Assembly: GCF_943734655.1 (NCBI RefSeq)
Contig: NC_071354.1
Span: 3,817,001-3,881,000 of the forward strand
Direction: 5' to 3'
Length of the DNA: 64,000 bases
Source of the DNA: Sabethes cyaneus
Lineage: Eukaryota > Arthropoda > Insecta > Diptera > Culicidae
Part shown: piece by piece, positions 45,393 to 57,412 of the stretch
Numbering within the stretch: the first letter of the stretch is position 1
Layout: each line of letters starts with the position of its first letter
The notes under the pieces: generated by a model
The model's database searches: none
What the model saw: the letters and a program-made list of their open reading frames with translations, nothing else
Told to the model about the DNA's origin: nothing
Translations under genes and position numbers: made by a program

Positions 45393-47100
45393 TGTAACCG
45401 ATGGTTACAAGTTTTTGTATTGTCTCCGCCAACTTAGTATGCTATTTCAAACTGCTCGAAAACGCCCCTTCCTAAGTCCACCCCCGAGCAATCTGTCGAC
45501 AGTTGGAGTGATAGCTCTCCAAGTCTGCGGACGGAGAGATGATTCTGAGAGGAAAGTTTGCTCCGATGTGGATAGCGAGTACCCATCGCTGGGCGAGCTG
45601 TCATCTGTGTGGGTTATAGCGTTCCACGTCTTATAGACGGATCGGTAACTCAGGCGGGACGGCTCGACCAAATGGAACACAATGACCGTATGGGTTATAT
45701 CATTCCATGTCTGCGGACGGAACGGTAACTCACGGTGGTAAGCTTCCTTAATACACTCTCGAAGACTCGCAACAGTATGGGTGATAACCATCCAAGCCTG
45801 CGGGCGGACGGATCACTCATACATAGCCGCGCACAGATACGTCGGAGATGTAACCAAGGTATTCAATACCACAGGATGACACTACCGAGGGAATTGTCCA
45901 AAAACGGCCTATTGTTTGGAATCGGAAAGCTTTTGAAAGCCCGATTCCAAACTGACAGAAGCTTTAAAAAGGCTCTATTCAAATAACTAGGGAGTATTCG
46001 ATCTCAGAAGCTAACCGAAGTTAGAAGTGCGCGCGGTATTCGAAACGAAAAGTTTTGTTTAAATTTATATGATCTCTTTCTGTATAATGTTTTGTGTAAA
46101 TTGTAAAAGAGGTAATTGTTGATAGATAAAATGGCCTGTATTGTTAATATGTGATATAAAAGACGGATTGTAAAACTTATAGGCAAGGTGTGAAGAAGAA
46201 AAACAACTATACAAAGTTATCAAAGCAAATCAAATTAGTGAAAGTAATAGTGCCAAAAATAGTAGAAACAAAAAGGTAATTTAAATTAGGAATTAAGTTT
46301 ACAAAAAAACGTTGCTGGTGGTACGGAAGGCTAAATTTAAGGCTGAAGTGATATGATAGCTAATCCCCTCGAATAGGTCCTTGAGGGGCCTTTTATTCTC
46401 AATTCTGGTCTTCACAGATATCGGAGCGTCTAAACTACCTTCACTGCCTTCATCCGTGGCGGTGACGATCGACTTCGTCCACCATCGGCACATACCGGTT
46501 GCTTCCAAAAGACAGCAATACCGGAGATCGATACTACGTTGCGGGGCGGTTGAAGCCAGTCCACGCCAGAATCATCCCACTAGCCAGGGCGAGGCTAACC
46601 ATACTGGCACGCTCTATGCCGGAGATGGTGAAACGCCCAGTTCAACAACGGACCGAAGGAACGAGGAAAGCCTTGAAAGTATACACCAGCAACATGAAAA
46701 GCGCGCAAGTAATCTAGGCTAAGCATAATCATTGTAGGGCCAGGGAAAAATAAAATGGCAAGGTAGACGTTAAACCTATTCTTTTCAACTTCACTGAACA
46801 TTATCCTATAGTATAAATTCTATTGCTGTTCGCGAATCGGACTCAAAAGGAGTCGGCAGCCCTCGTCTGTTAGTTTCCACTTCGAACGACTGACTGGTTG
46901 TTTGGTTGATCCTTTGCAGCATCCCGGTACATGGTAAGATTATCCCTTTGGTTACAGTTATTCGTGAAAATTGGTTTGCTTCGGCTATTGCTGTCCCCGA
47001 GTGAAGTTACGTGAGTGTATTAATTTAGCCCAGAGACCCACACACCCTATTCCCTATCTGCATTTCCCCTCCCCAACCGCTGAGCAGTTAGAGGCTAACA
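45393..47100 (+). repeat. LTR 2 (shared middle LTR)
   Basis: 1708 bp, offset 7557 from LTR 1. It serves as 3' LTR of unit 1 and 5' LTR of unit 2. No target duplication flanks it, as expected for an internal LTR created by recombination. Confidence 0.9.
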
Positions 47101-47103
47101 AAT

Positions 47104-47114
47104 TGGCGCCCAAC
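47104..47114 (+). other. Primer-binding site (unit 2)
   Basis: TGGCGCCCAAC, the copy of 39547-39557. Confidence 0.8.
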
Positions 47115-47228
47115 ATACAAAACCCCACAGATTTGAAACTATTTTTCAAACCCCCGGAAGGAGAGGGCAGAAATCAGGTCCCTGATTAGATTTAGTTCGT
47201 CCTTCAAACGAATTCCCAAGTTTTAAAA

Positions 47229-49130
47229 ATGGATATTGAATTTGATATTCAATATAAGAATCTACTCGTCCACCATTTGGAGAGAGATGAAATTGAATAC
47301 GAGCTTCAAATTAGAGGAATCGAGTTCACAGTAGAAGAAAATCGATCGGCAGTTACTAGAAGGCTGAAAGAGAGGGTAAAGGCAGATAAAACGAATAGTT
47401 GTGTGGATTTAGATTTTAATCGGTTAAATACTACGGTGGATGATGAAATTTCGATAATCGACAAAAAAGTGAAGCAAATTAAAGAGTTTCTTTCCCGTAA
47501 GAAGAAGTATGAGGGTATACGTACAGCATTGAAAACGCGGCTTGTACATTGTTTTGCACGAGTAAAAAGGCTCACAGATTTTACTGATAACGAAGAAGAT
47601 CTCAAAGATATTGATACTCTAGAAACGTGTATTCGCGGCGCGTATAACAATTTCTTTTCCATATTGTCGGTAGAAGGTCAGCAAGAGATCGAAAACCAAA
47701 TTAATGAATCCATGGCGAATTTAGCAATCAATCCGTTAGATCCAAATAGTGTTCGAAGATCCTCGTCGTCTAGCCACGGTGATGAGATTCCGTTTGTCAC
47801 ACCTGGAAGACACATGAGAAGACAATTAACATCGATAGAAAACCCAGTTAATAATTTGAATAGAATTCCCAATCAGAATATGTTTTCAACGTACATGCAA
47901 GCAGGTGCATATCCGTGGATGTTTGGCCCACCACAAATGCAAATGTGGGCGGCTCAAAAGATGTTGCATTTTAATTCAATTGAAGATTTAACGTCAAGAG
48001 TTGAGTCCCTGGAAGGTCGTGGTAGGAAGCAAAGTTCGGTAAAAGAAAGAGTACGATACGTTTCCCCGCGTAGAAATCGTAGTTATTCGCGTCGACGTGC
48101 GGCTAGAGAATCAACCGATTCGGAATCGGGTTGGTCATCGGATAAATCGCGTCGCGGAACAAAAGAGAAGAAAGATACTCGTCGGTCGAGACAAGGTAGA
48201 CCAGTATCAGACTGGAGATTACGATACGATGGCGCGGACAACGGACAATCGTTGATGAAGTTTATAAGAGAAGTTGAATTCTATGCTAAATCAGAGAAAA
48301 TGGCGAATAAGGAACTGTTTCGGTCGGCTATACACTTATTTTCCGGTCCCGCGAAAATGTGATTCATGACAGGAGTGGAAAACGGCGATTTCACTTCCTG
48401 GGAAGAACTTAAAGAGGAACTTAAACGCGAATTTCTAAGCCCAGACCACGATCATATGTGTGAAATACGCGCGGTTGCTCGAAAACAAGGCCCTCGCGAA
48501 CGATTTCAGGATTATTACCTGGATATGCAAACTCGATTTAACTCCCTCACGAAACCCTTAACCGAACGGAAAAAATTCGACATCGTGTTCCGAAATATGC
48601 GCGCGGATTATAAAGGCCACGTGGTTTCGACCGAGATTGACAATCTCGCAGATCTTAAACGGTTCGGTAGACGGTTGGATGCAACATACTGGTATAAATA
48701 CCAGGCATCGGCGAACGACAATGTCCCTCGCGGAAAAACGGCCCAAGTGAACGAGGTTCACACCGGGGCAAAACCGAAATACAATCGTAAACCGGACGAT
48801 TATCAAAAAACGCGTAATTTTTATAACTCGAAAACACGGTCTCGTAGTTCGGATGAAGAAACAAAAACCGATAGCAGAAACGAAAAATACGATAGGGAGC
48901 GACCAGACTCTGAAGGACTCAATGTATTGCTTGATACTTACCGACCGCCTAGAGAAGGTTATTGTTTTAACTGTCGGCTGAAGGGTCACCACGCTCGTGA
49001 CTGCCGCAGACCGAAACACAAATATTGCACTAGGTGTGGTTTTCACAATGTAGACACTGCCACGTGTCCATACTGTGAAAAAAACGCGCCGAAGACTGTC
49101 CCCGAGGGCAGACCAGTCGAGCGTGTGTAA
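47229..49130 (+). pseudogene. gag: gag, unit 2, same in-frame TGA
   Basis: Copy of unit 1 gag at +7557: first segment 47229-48362 (377 codons), TGA at 48360-48362, second segment 48366-49130 with the CX2CX4HX4C knuckle. Sharing this stop argues that the break predates the duplication. No further lesion was seen. Confidence 0.85.
49079..49085 (+). promoter_or_regulatory. -1 ribosomal frameshift heptamer (unit 2)
   Basis: A AAA AAC in the same phase as in unit 1. The pol-frame TGA (49076-49078) is immediately upstream and the same hairpin lies downstream. Confidence 0.85.
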
Positions 49131-49153
49131 AGCCCCTCAACACACACGAACAG

Positions 49154-52100
49154 GTGGATGCTCTACAATCTTTGGGATTGGACAGAGTAGAACCTGAAGA
49201 TTATCTCCATTCATCTCAAAACGAATTAAATGAAATGATCGTCTACTTAGAAAATGACGATAAACCTTTTGTAGAAGTCACTATTTTCGGAAATGTGCTA
49301 GTGGGTCTCCTAGATAGCGGAGCCCACCTGAGTATCCTAGGAACGGGATCAGAAAATTTTATAAAAAAATGTAAATTGAAATTGTTTCCGTCAGAAGTGT
49401 CGTTAAAAACGGCCAACGGACAAAGATTAGAAGTTTGTGGAACTGTTTACTTACCGGTCACATTTAATGGCCTGACTAAAATTGTCGAAACACTAATTGT
49501 ACCTTCACTGAAAAGGCGAATACTTTTGGGAATGAATTTTTGGAATTCATTCAAAATTAAACCCACCATAGCTAACACTAGTGTAGAAAATTTAGAGGCA
49601 GAAGACGAGGAAAATATGCGGGAGACTACCGATGATTCCGAGTCTCGTCTTAATGAACAGCAGAAAGCCAAACTGGAAATGGTTAAAATAAAATTTAAAA
49701 TAGCTGAAGGAGAAAATTTGGATACCACTACGTTAATTAGTCATCGAATTGAGCTCACGGAGGAGGCTAAAAAGCTACCTCCGGCTCGAATTAACCCATT
49801 TCCTACGTCTCCGTCGAGACAGGAACAGATAAACGCGGAATTAGATAACATGTTGCATGCGAAAATCATTGAAAAATCCTATAGCGATTGGGCATTGCGT
49901 CTTGTACCTGTAGACAAGCCAGATGGCACGGTGCGTCTGTGCCTAGACGCGAGAAAATTAAACGAACGAACCATTCGAGATTCGTATCCGTTACCCCATG
50001 CCGATAGAATATTAAGTAGACTAGGGGCGGCAGAATTTATAACTACTATCGATTTATCGAAAGCTTTCTTACAAATTCCTTTGCACCCCAGATCGCGTAA
50101 ATACACCGCATTTTCCGTGTTAGGCCGTGGACTCTATCAGTTCACCCGAATGCCCTTCGGATTGGTTAACAGTCCGGCAACGCTGTCGCGGCTGATGGAC
50201 CGTGTGCTAGGAGGAGGAGAGTTAGAACCAAACGTATTCGTTTATCTCGATGACATTATAATTGTCAGCGATACGTTTGAAGAACATTTGGCTTTATTGG
50301 AAGAAGTAGCAGCCAGATTAAAAGGTGCTAATCTGTCCATAAATATTAATAAATCCCGCTTCTGTGTACCGGAAGTCCCATATTTAGGGTACATTTTGAG
50401 TCGAGAAGGTCTTAGACCAAACCCCGATAGGGTCTCGGCTATCGTTAATTACGAACGGCCCACCTCACTGAGGGCTTTGCGAAGATTTTTGGGTATGTGT
50501 AACTACTACAGGAGATTCCTGGCCAACTATAGTGAGATTACACAGCCGTTAACTAACTTGTTGCGGAACAAACCTAAGTCGATCCACTGGAACGACCAGG
50601 CCGAGGCCGCATTCATAAATATCAAAAATCTTCTTATAAGTGCCCCAGTATTAACCAACCCAGACTTTAAACTTCCGTTTGCGATTCACTGCGATGCAAG
50701 CGATGGCGCAATAGCAGGCGTGTTAACGCAAACGCACGAGGGAGTGGAGAAACCTGTCGCTTTTTACTCACAAAAGTTGACATCCACTCAACAAAGGTAT
50801 TTTGCGACTGAGAAGGAGGGCTTAGCCGTTCTCAGGTCGATAGAAAAATTCCGGTGTTACCTGGAAGGCATCAAGTTTACGGTATACACCGATGCCTCTG
50901 CTTTAACGTACATAATGCGAAGCAGCTGGCGAACCTCTTCTCGTTTATGTCGGTGGAGCATTGATCTCCAGCGCCACGACATGGAAATAATACACAGAAA
51001 AGGCTCTGATAACATTGTAGCGGACGCGTTGTCCAGGTCCGTAGAAGAATGTGAGGTAAAATCCGGATGGTATGCTGAAATGATAGCAAAAGTTAAAAAT
51101 TGTCCCGAGAAATTTAAAGATTTTAAAATAGAGAAAAATATTCTCAAAAAGTTAGTTTCCTCCCCTGATGAAATTTTGGATTACCGCTTTTCATGGAAAA
51201 CGTGTATTCCCGAAGTCATGAGAGAAAGAATTTTAGTTGAAGAGCACGATGATAGCCTTCATTTAGGAGCCGAGAAAACCTTGGCAAAAGTAAGAAAAAA
51301 ATATTTCTGGCCGAAGATGCCCCACGATGTAAAAGAATATATAAGAAAATGTACTGTATGTAAACAAAATAAGCCGTGCAACCGAGCACAGCTACCTGAA
51401 CCAGGAAAGCAACGGCTTACAACTAAACCCTTTCAAATTATTGCACTAGATTATATTCAATCACTCCCTAGAAGCAAGAACGGTAACGCACACCTGTTGG
51501 TAATAATGGATCTGTTCTCAAAGTGGAGTCTGCTGGTACCGGTAAAACGAATAGCAGCTCCACAGGTAGTACAAATATTAGAAGAGGCATGGTTTAGAAG
51601 GTACTCGGTACCAGAATTTCTGATTTCGGATAATGCCACAACGTTTCTTTCCAAAGAATTCAAAGCACTTCTTTCAAAATATGGGGTTCAACACTGGGCC
51701 ACTTCCCGGCATCACAGCCAGGCCAACCCAGTTGAAAGGTTGAACCGCACCATAAATTCTTGTATTCGATCCTATGTAAAAATAAACCAAAAAGAATGGG
51801 ATAGTCGCATTTCTGAAATAGAATATTGTTTAAATAATTCTCCACATAGTGCAAGTGGATTCTCCCCCTATCGGATTCTGTTCGGACACGAAATCATAAG
51901 TAAAGCAGAAGAACACCGAATGGATAGGGACGAGAGAGATTTGTCTGAAGAGGAAAGAATGGAAAGGAAAAGGGAAATCGATAAAACTATTTATTCCATA
52001 GTACAGAAAAATTTAAGAAAAGCGCATGAAAAAGTTATAAATACCTACCATTTACGATCGAAGAACGTTGCACCGGTCTACAGTGTCGGTCAGCGGGTCT

Positions 52101-52273
52101 TCAAAAGAAATTTCCGTCAGTCGTCGGCCGCAGAGGGATACAACTCCAAGCTGGATGCCCTGTATCTTCCGTGCACGATCCTAGCAAGAGTCGGTACAAG
52201 TTCGTATGAACTGGCCGACGAAGCAGGAAAACCCATTGGGGTATTTTCTGTAGCCGATCTGAAGCCCGAATGA
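49154..52273 (+). CDS. pol: pol polyprotein, unit 2 (PR-RT-RNase H-IN)
   Basis: Intact 1039-codon copy of unit 1 pol. The translation shows no difference from 41597-44716: same DSGA protease, YLDD reverse transcriptase, RNase H, HHCC and DDE integrase residues. Expression should again need the -1 shift from gag. Having two full pol copies under tandem LTRs means each could be transcribed from the LTR before it. Confidence 0.95.
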   Translation: MDALQSLGLDRVEPEDYLHSSQNELNEMIVYLENDDKPFVEVTIFGNVLVGLLDSGAHLSILGTGSENFIKKCKLKLFPSEVSLKTANGQRLEVCGTVYLPVTFNGLTKIVETLIVPSLKRRILLGMNFWNSFKIKPTIANTSVENLEAEDEENMRETTDDSESRLNEQQKAKLEMVKIKFKIAEGENLDTTTLISHRIELTEEAKKLPPARINPFPTSPSRQEQINAELDNMLHAKIIEKSYSDWALRLVPVDKPDGTVRLCLDARKLNERTIRDSYPLPHADRILSRLGAAEFITTIDLSKAFLQIPLHPRSRKYTAFSVLGRGLYQFTRMPFGLVNSPATLSRLMDRVLGGGELEPNVFVYLDDIIIVSDTFEEHLALLEEVAARLKGANLSININKSRFCVPEVPYLGYILSREGLRPNPDRVSAIVNYERPTSLRALRRFLGMCNYYRRFLANYSEITQPLTNLLRNKPKSIHWNDQAEAAFINIKNLLISAPVLTNPDFKLPFAIHCDASDGAIAGVLTQTHEGVEKPVAFYSQKLTSTQQRYFATEKEGLAVLRSIEKFRCYLEGIKFTVYTDASALTYIMRSSWRTSSRLCRWSIDLQRHDMEIIHRKGSDNIVADALSRSVEECEVKSGWYAEMIAKVKNCPEKFKDFKIEKNILKKLVSSPDEILDYRFSWKTCIPEVMRERILVEEHDDSLHLGAEKTLAKVRKKYFWPKMPHDVKEYIRKCTVCKQNKPCNRAQLPEPGKQRLTTKPFQIIALDYIQSLPRSKNGNAHLLVIMDLFSKWSLLVPVKRIAAPQVVQILEEAWFRRYSVPEFLISDNATTFLSKEFKALLSKYGVQHWATSRHHSQANPVERLNRTINSCIRSYVKINQKEWDSRISEIEYCLNNSPHSASGFSPYRILFGHEIISKAEEHRMDRDERDLSEEERMERKREIDKTIYSIVQKNLRKAHEKVINTYHLRSKNVAPVYSVGQRVFKRNFRQSSAAEGYNSKLDALYLPCTILARVGTSSYELADEAGKPIGVFSVADLKPE

Positions 52274-52949
52274 TAAACAGCGACATTCTTATAGCCTTCA
52301 AAACTGGTGGCAGTGAAATAGAAAACTGTTACTGCGGACGTCTCTGCAAAAACACTGACCGTAAGAGAGTACACATGAGGATCCTGCTAACACTTTTGAT
52401 AATTGATGCTTTTTCGTAACCTTGGTTTACCTGAGATAGTTCCGATCGTCTCCTTCAAATGAAATTTTCCTGATCAGCAGAAACCCACGCGAACGAAGAA
52501 GCAATTCAACACCGATTAATGTAGGGATAAATTCTGCGATTTCGAGCGCTCCAGGAGAAATTCCTTTTAACGACACAATCGAAGACGTCGTCTTGATAAA
52601 CCGCAGAATATTTCGCGAAAATTCGGTATATTTATAGAGGGAAAAAACACGAGAAATTAAGCGATTATCACTAGCTCCGTAGAAAAACGTGCAAATGAAA
52701 CTCAGATGAAAATTTTTGACAATTCTCCACACGTAGGTGTAGTAGTGTAATGAGATCTCTGAGTTCTCTTTAGACTTCCATGCAGTTAAGTAGAAAGATA
52801 GAACGAGGGTCACAAAGTCCGTAATCAGATAGAACTGGAATTGAATTTATGAAAATAAACTAATTACCAGTAAACACTGTCTGAGATAAAGAGGTGGGAA
52901 TTGGTCAAATATTGAAAGTCTAGAGAGAGAGGAGGGGTCGATGGGGTAT
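52274..52949 (+). other. 3' internal untranslated region of unit 2
   Basis: Copy of 44717-45392, including the purine tract (52922-52937) and the 128-codon antisense frame (52427-52813). Confidence 0.6.
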
Positions 52950-54657
52950 TGTAACCGATGGTTACAAGTTTTTGTATTGTCTCCGCCAACTTAGTATGCT
53001 ATTTCAAACTGCTCGAAAACGCCCCTTCCTAAGTCCACCCCCGAGCAATCTGTCGACAGTTGGAGTGATAGCTCTCCAAGTCTGCGGACGGAGAGATGAT
53101 TCTGAGAGGAAAGTTTGCTCCGATGTGGATAGCGAGTACCCATCGCTGGGCGAGCTGTCATCTGTGTGGGTTATAGCGTTCCACGTCTTATAGACGGATC
53201 GGTAACTCAGGCGGGACGGCTCGACCAAATGGAACACAATGACCGTATGGGTTATATCATTCCATGTCTGCGGACGGAACGGTAACTCACGGTGGTAAGC
53301 TTCCTTAATACACTCTCGAAGACTCGCAACAGTATGGGTGATAACCATCCAAGCCTGCGGGCGGACGGATCACTCATACATAGCCGCGCACAGATACGTC
53401 GGAGATGTAACCAAGGTATTCAATACCACAGGATGACACTACCGAGGGAATTGTCCAAAAACGGCCTATTGTTTGGAATCGGAAAGCTTTTGAAAGCCCG
53501 ATTCCAAACTGACAGAAGCTTTAAAAAGGCTCTATTCAAATAACTAGGGAGTATTCGATCTCAGAAGCTAACCGAAGTTAGAAGTGCGCGCGGTATTCGA
53601 AACGAAAAGTTTTGTTTAAATTTATATGATCTCTTTCTGTATAATGTTTTGTGTAAATTGTAAAAGAGGTAATTGTTGATAGATAAAATGGCCTGTATTG
53701 TTAATATGTGATATAAAAGACGGATTGTAAAACTTATAGGCAAGGTGTGAAGAAGAAAAACAACTATACAAAGTTATCAAAGCAAATCAAATTAGTGAAA
53801 GTAATAGTGCCAAAAATAGTAGAAACAAAAAGGTAATTTAAATTAGGAATTAAGTTTACAAAAAAACGTTGCTGGTGGTACGGAAGGCTAAATTTAAGGC
53901 TGAAGTGATATGATAGCTAATCCCCTCGAATAGGTCCTTGAGGGGCCTTTTATTCTCAATTCTGGTCTTCACAGATATCGGAGCGTCTAAACTACCTTCA
54001 CTGCCTTCATCCGTGGCGGTGACGATCGACTTCGTCCACCATCGGCACATACCGGTTGCTTCCAAAAGACAGCAATACCGGAGATCGATACTACGTTGCG
54101 GGGCGGTTGAAGCCAGTCCACGCCAGAATCATCCCACTAGCCAGGGCGAGGCTAACCATACTGGCACGCTCTATGCCGGAGATGGTGAAACGCCCAGTTC
54201 AACAACGGACCGAAGGAACGAGGAAAGCCTTGAAAGTATACACCAGCAACATGAAAAGCGCGCAAGTAATCTAGGCTAAGCATAATCATTGTAGGGCCAG
54301 GGAAAAATAAAATGGCAAGGTAGACGTTAAACCTATTCTTTTCAACTTCACTGAACATTATCCTATAGTATAAATTCTATTGCTGTTCGCGAATCGGACT
54401 CAAAAGGAGTCGGCAGCCCTCGTCTGTTAGTTTCCACTTCGAACGACTGACTGGTTGTTTGGTTGATCCTTTGCAGCATCCCGGTACATGGTAAGATTAT
54501 CCCTTTGGTTACAGTTATTCGTGAAAATTGGTTTGCTTCGGCTATTGCTGTCCCCGAGTGAAGTTACGTGAGTGTATTAATTTAGCCCAGAGACCCACAC
54601 ACCCTATTCCCTATCTGCATTTCCCCTCCCCAACCGCTGAGCAGTTAGAGGCTAACA
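52950..54657 (+). repeat. LTR 3 of the Ty3 tandem
   Basis: 1708 bp, ends GGCTAACA and is followed by AGCT, the partner of the AGCT before LTR 1. No primer-binding site follows, so this is the true right end. Confidence 0.9.
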
Positions 54658-55260
54658 AGCTCTAATTTGAGCGTCAAACATTTCGAAGACCCACAAAGGC
54701 ACCACCGATCCATTTGTTTATAGTCTTGGTAAACTTCCCCCTGCTCATCCGGTTGTATAGCTATTACGAAATTGGAGGGATTATTAGTGTCGATTTAGCA
54801 ACGTTGACTATAAGACATGCTGCCTTGGAGCTATCGTAGCAATCAATCTTGTTCTTTAATCAGATCGCAGTTGAGACAGTATGTCGTCGGCCAAGTCACA
54901 GTCTTATCATTGCTGCATTGTCAAAGGGTATCAGGGTAATCCACAGTTCGACGTCAATGGTTACAATTAAGAATGTGCTTCAGGTGCTTTCAAGATTTAC
55001 TTTTTAAAATCAATAAACAGGCCCTGGAAGTCCTGGAATCCTTTGATTTTCTCCAACAGTTAATACTGAGCATCGTGACATGATCCACGCATGATCGGCC
55101 AGCACGGAATGTAACTAGCTGCCAGCAGAAAGTAGCGTCAATTTTCTTCTGGGTCCAATTAAGACCTTGCAGAGTATTTTGATAGTGCCACAAAGCGACA
55201 TGCTGCTGTATCAGTAAGTACACTTTAGTCAGCTGATGCACATTTGTACCAATAATACCA
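54658..55260 (-). pseudogene. LINE remnant split by the Ty3 tandem
   Basis: The minus-strand 83-codon frame (54990-55241) includes VTFRAGRSCVDHVTML, then ACLLILKSKS (the GFR.GRSCvDhI...lFIDFK block of a LINE RT). Closer to the Ty3 end, degenerate post-RT text can be followed to the AGCT. The C-terminal WKLIGHTLKR piece at 37740-37835 is its likely continuation. Many stops. Confidence 0.55.
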
Positions 55261-55540
55261 TCGTGCTTTGCTGGACTTCATACTTATTATTGCACCTTAA
55301 ATTTTAGAATTTTTCTCCAGTTTCACATCGTTGACGGGCTACTATCTTAGCCCACTCTTGGTGCCCTCTGAATGCTCACTTTCGCATGTCTCCGCTCATC
55401 GATCGTCCTTAATATTTCATCTGAAATTCTGCCGGTGAATGCAGCAATGACTAGAAACTAATTCTTATCTTAATTGCACTGGTTTGACATCTCTCATCTC
55501 ACACATCATCAGGTCCGCCATTACTGCCAAATTCGCGAAC

Positions 55541-55580
55541 CCCCTAAAACTTTTGGCGAACCCCCTTTTAGGAACCGCTG
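55541..55580 (-). repeat. hAT-like terminal fragment, opposite orientation to 34328
   Basis: Reverse-complement begins CAGCGGTTCCTAAAAGGGGG and contains the 'agggggttcgcg' block, resembling the 34328 end. Could be the other end of an old element now split by later insertions. Confidence 0.4.
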
Positions 55581-55764
55581 CCTTAGACCATTAGACTAAA
55601 ATTGTAGATTCTAATTGTAGGGATTAGACGATACCTGCATCTTCTGAATAATTAGAACTTCAAGGGATAATATTTACACAGCTGTCGAAATTTACTATAT
55701 TCCCATTTACGGCACCGAGACTAGTCTGTTAGATTTGCAACGTAAAACTACGTTTTCTGTACTA

Positions 55765-56455
55765 CTAGCTGACCCGACAAACTTCGAATTACCACAAATT
55801 AAACTGTGTTGTACATAAGTCATGAATCTCGGATGACCTTTGCCACAATCTCGAGTTTTGCAAGTTTCTGAGGAGTTCATGGGTGTTTTAATCTACAAAT
55901 TTTCCTCACAGTAAAGTAGAAAACAACTCCCCCAACTTCTAGAGTTATGAGAAAATTTGTATTTCATTTGTATAGGAGCCCCCCCTTCTAAAGTAGAGAG
56001 AGGTTTCAATTCACCATAGAAAACATTCTTGTCTCCAAAAACACCCACATGTAAAATTTTGTTCCATTCGCTTGATTAGTTCTCGCGTTATGCAGAAATT
56101 TGTGTTTCATTTGTATGGGAGCTGCCGTCTTATTGGGGGGAGGGGTCTCTAACCATCATAAGAACCTTCCCTGGCCCCAAAAACCCCTATATGCAAATTT
56201 TCACGCCGATCGGTTCAGTAGTTTTCGATTCTATACGGAACATAGAGCAGACAGAAATCCATTTTTATAGGCTTAGATTTGTATGGGAGCCCCCCCTCTT
56301 AGTGGGGGGAGGGGTTTTTTGCCATCGAGAGAACCTTCCCTAGCACCAAAAACCTCTACATGCAAATTTTAACGCCGATCGGTTCAGTAGTTTTCGATGT
56401 TATAAGGAACATAGGGACAGACAGACAGACAGAAATCCTTTTTTATAGGTATAGA
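55765..56455 (-). mobile_element. Helitron-like element, third copy
   Basis: On the minus strand it starts TCTATACCTATAAAAAAGG (56455) and ends CTAG (55765-55768) with a degraded hairpin. Around 56274 an internal 'ataggcttagattt' looks like a second 5' end, so two copies may be fused end to start. The same tandem ~130-bp units as at 23220-24035. Confidence 0.55.
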
Positions 56456-57000
56456 TTTAAAGATGCCATTTGCAAGAGTGAAACAGAGCAATATGCTAAA
56501 GGTGACGCACCTTGATGAATGTTTCATAATCCATCACAATGTAGAACGATTTTGTGAGCCCCTTTCAGTACAACTTCCTTGCGCGAGTTTTAGCCAGCGT
56601 GTTTTGTTTGTCATTTCGCTTCGGGCCCTTCCGAACATTTTACACGTGATAATTCAGAAAGTGTCATTGTTTTTTGTACAAAACAAATCAAAGCTTTCGT
56701 CGTTTTTTGCACATCGCGAATAAAAATTATGGGTTGACGCTTGAATTGGTTAACTGCCATCCAATGGGAATTCCCATCATCCATGGGAGAGGTGGTAGCA
56801 TATTGCGTTGAATAGGAGTCTTTTCGAAGTGATTGCCCAAAAGTCGTTTGCGCAAAGTGACCATTATAACCACCCGATCGATTTTGATGAAACACGGCCG
56901 ATATAAACAATACACTCTCAAGTACGTTCAGTCAAAATTTCAGTCGTTTTTACTCACGCGACAAAAAGTTACAAACAAAGGAGTGCACCCCATTAAGCAT
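56456..57000. other. Unassigned sequence
   Basis: Short overlapping frames on both strands (up to 99 codons, minus 56611-56910) are not recognised. Confidence 0.3.
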
Positions 57001-57190
57001 ACGGACGTTAGGCACAATGGACGATAGGCATATATACGTTAACGCATAATAGACTTTTGGCAGAATAGACGATAGACATAATGGACAAAAGGCATGATGG
57101 TCAAAAGGTATAATGGACGATAGGCAAATTGAATGATAGGGACGATAGGGAATAGATGTGCGGAAGGCGTAATGTGTAGTAGGCATAACG
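57000..57190. repeat. Minisatellite, 'gacgataggcataatg' units
   Basis: About twelve degenerate 12-16-nt iterations of 'atggacgataggcata'. Confidence 0.75.
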
Positions 57191-57267
57191 GTCGTTACGC
57201 AATGTGCCGTTATATTGCAAGCGGTCTAATCAACTCACTTTAAAAATGCATTGCAAATAGGATGGGT

Positions 57268-57412
57268 CAGATTAAAAACGAATGGTTGAAAAACAAATGG
57301 CCGTATCACGAATGGCCGAAACTCAACTAAACGAAATAACAAATGGTGTAGTAGATCTAATGGGTTTGACCGAAACACGAATTGCCGAGTCACAAATGAC
57401 CGAATGTCGTAG
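57268..57412. repeat. Minisatellite, 'acgaatggccgaa' units
   Basis: About nine degenerate 13-17-nt iterations of 'cacgaatggccgaaac'. Adjacent to but different from the 57000-57190 array. Confidence 0.75.

Larger units (their letters stand above)
37836..54657 (+). mobile_element. Tandem Ty3/gypsy retrotransposon, LTR-int-LTR-int-LTR
   Basis: Three 1708-bp LTRs alternate with two 5849-bp internal regions. The period is exactly 7557 bp, so total length is 2 x 7557 + 1708 = 16,822 bp. The outer ends are TG and CA and the array is flanked once by AGCT (37832-37835 and 54658-54661), the 4-bp duplication common in Ty3/gypsy elements. Every feature of unit 1 recurs in unit 2 at the same offset with no visible difference, including the gag stop. 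One insertion event followed by duplication through LTR recombination (or an assembly duplication) explains this better than two insertions. No env frame follows pol, so it is a retrotransposon by gene content. Confidence 0.95.
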
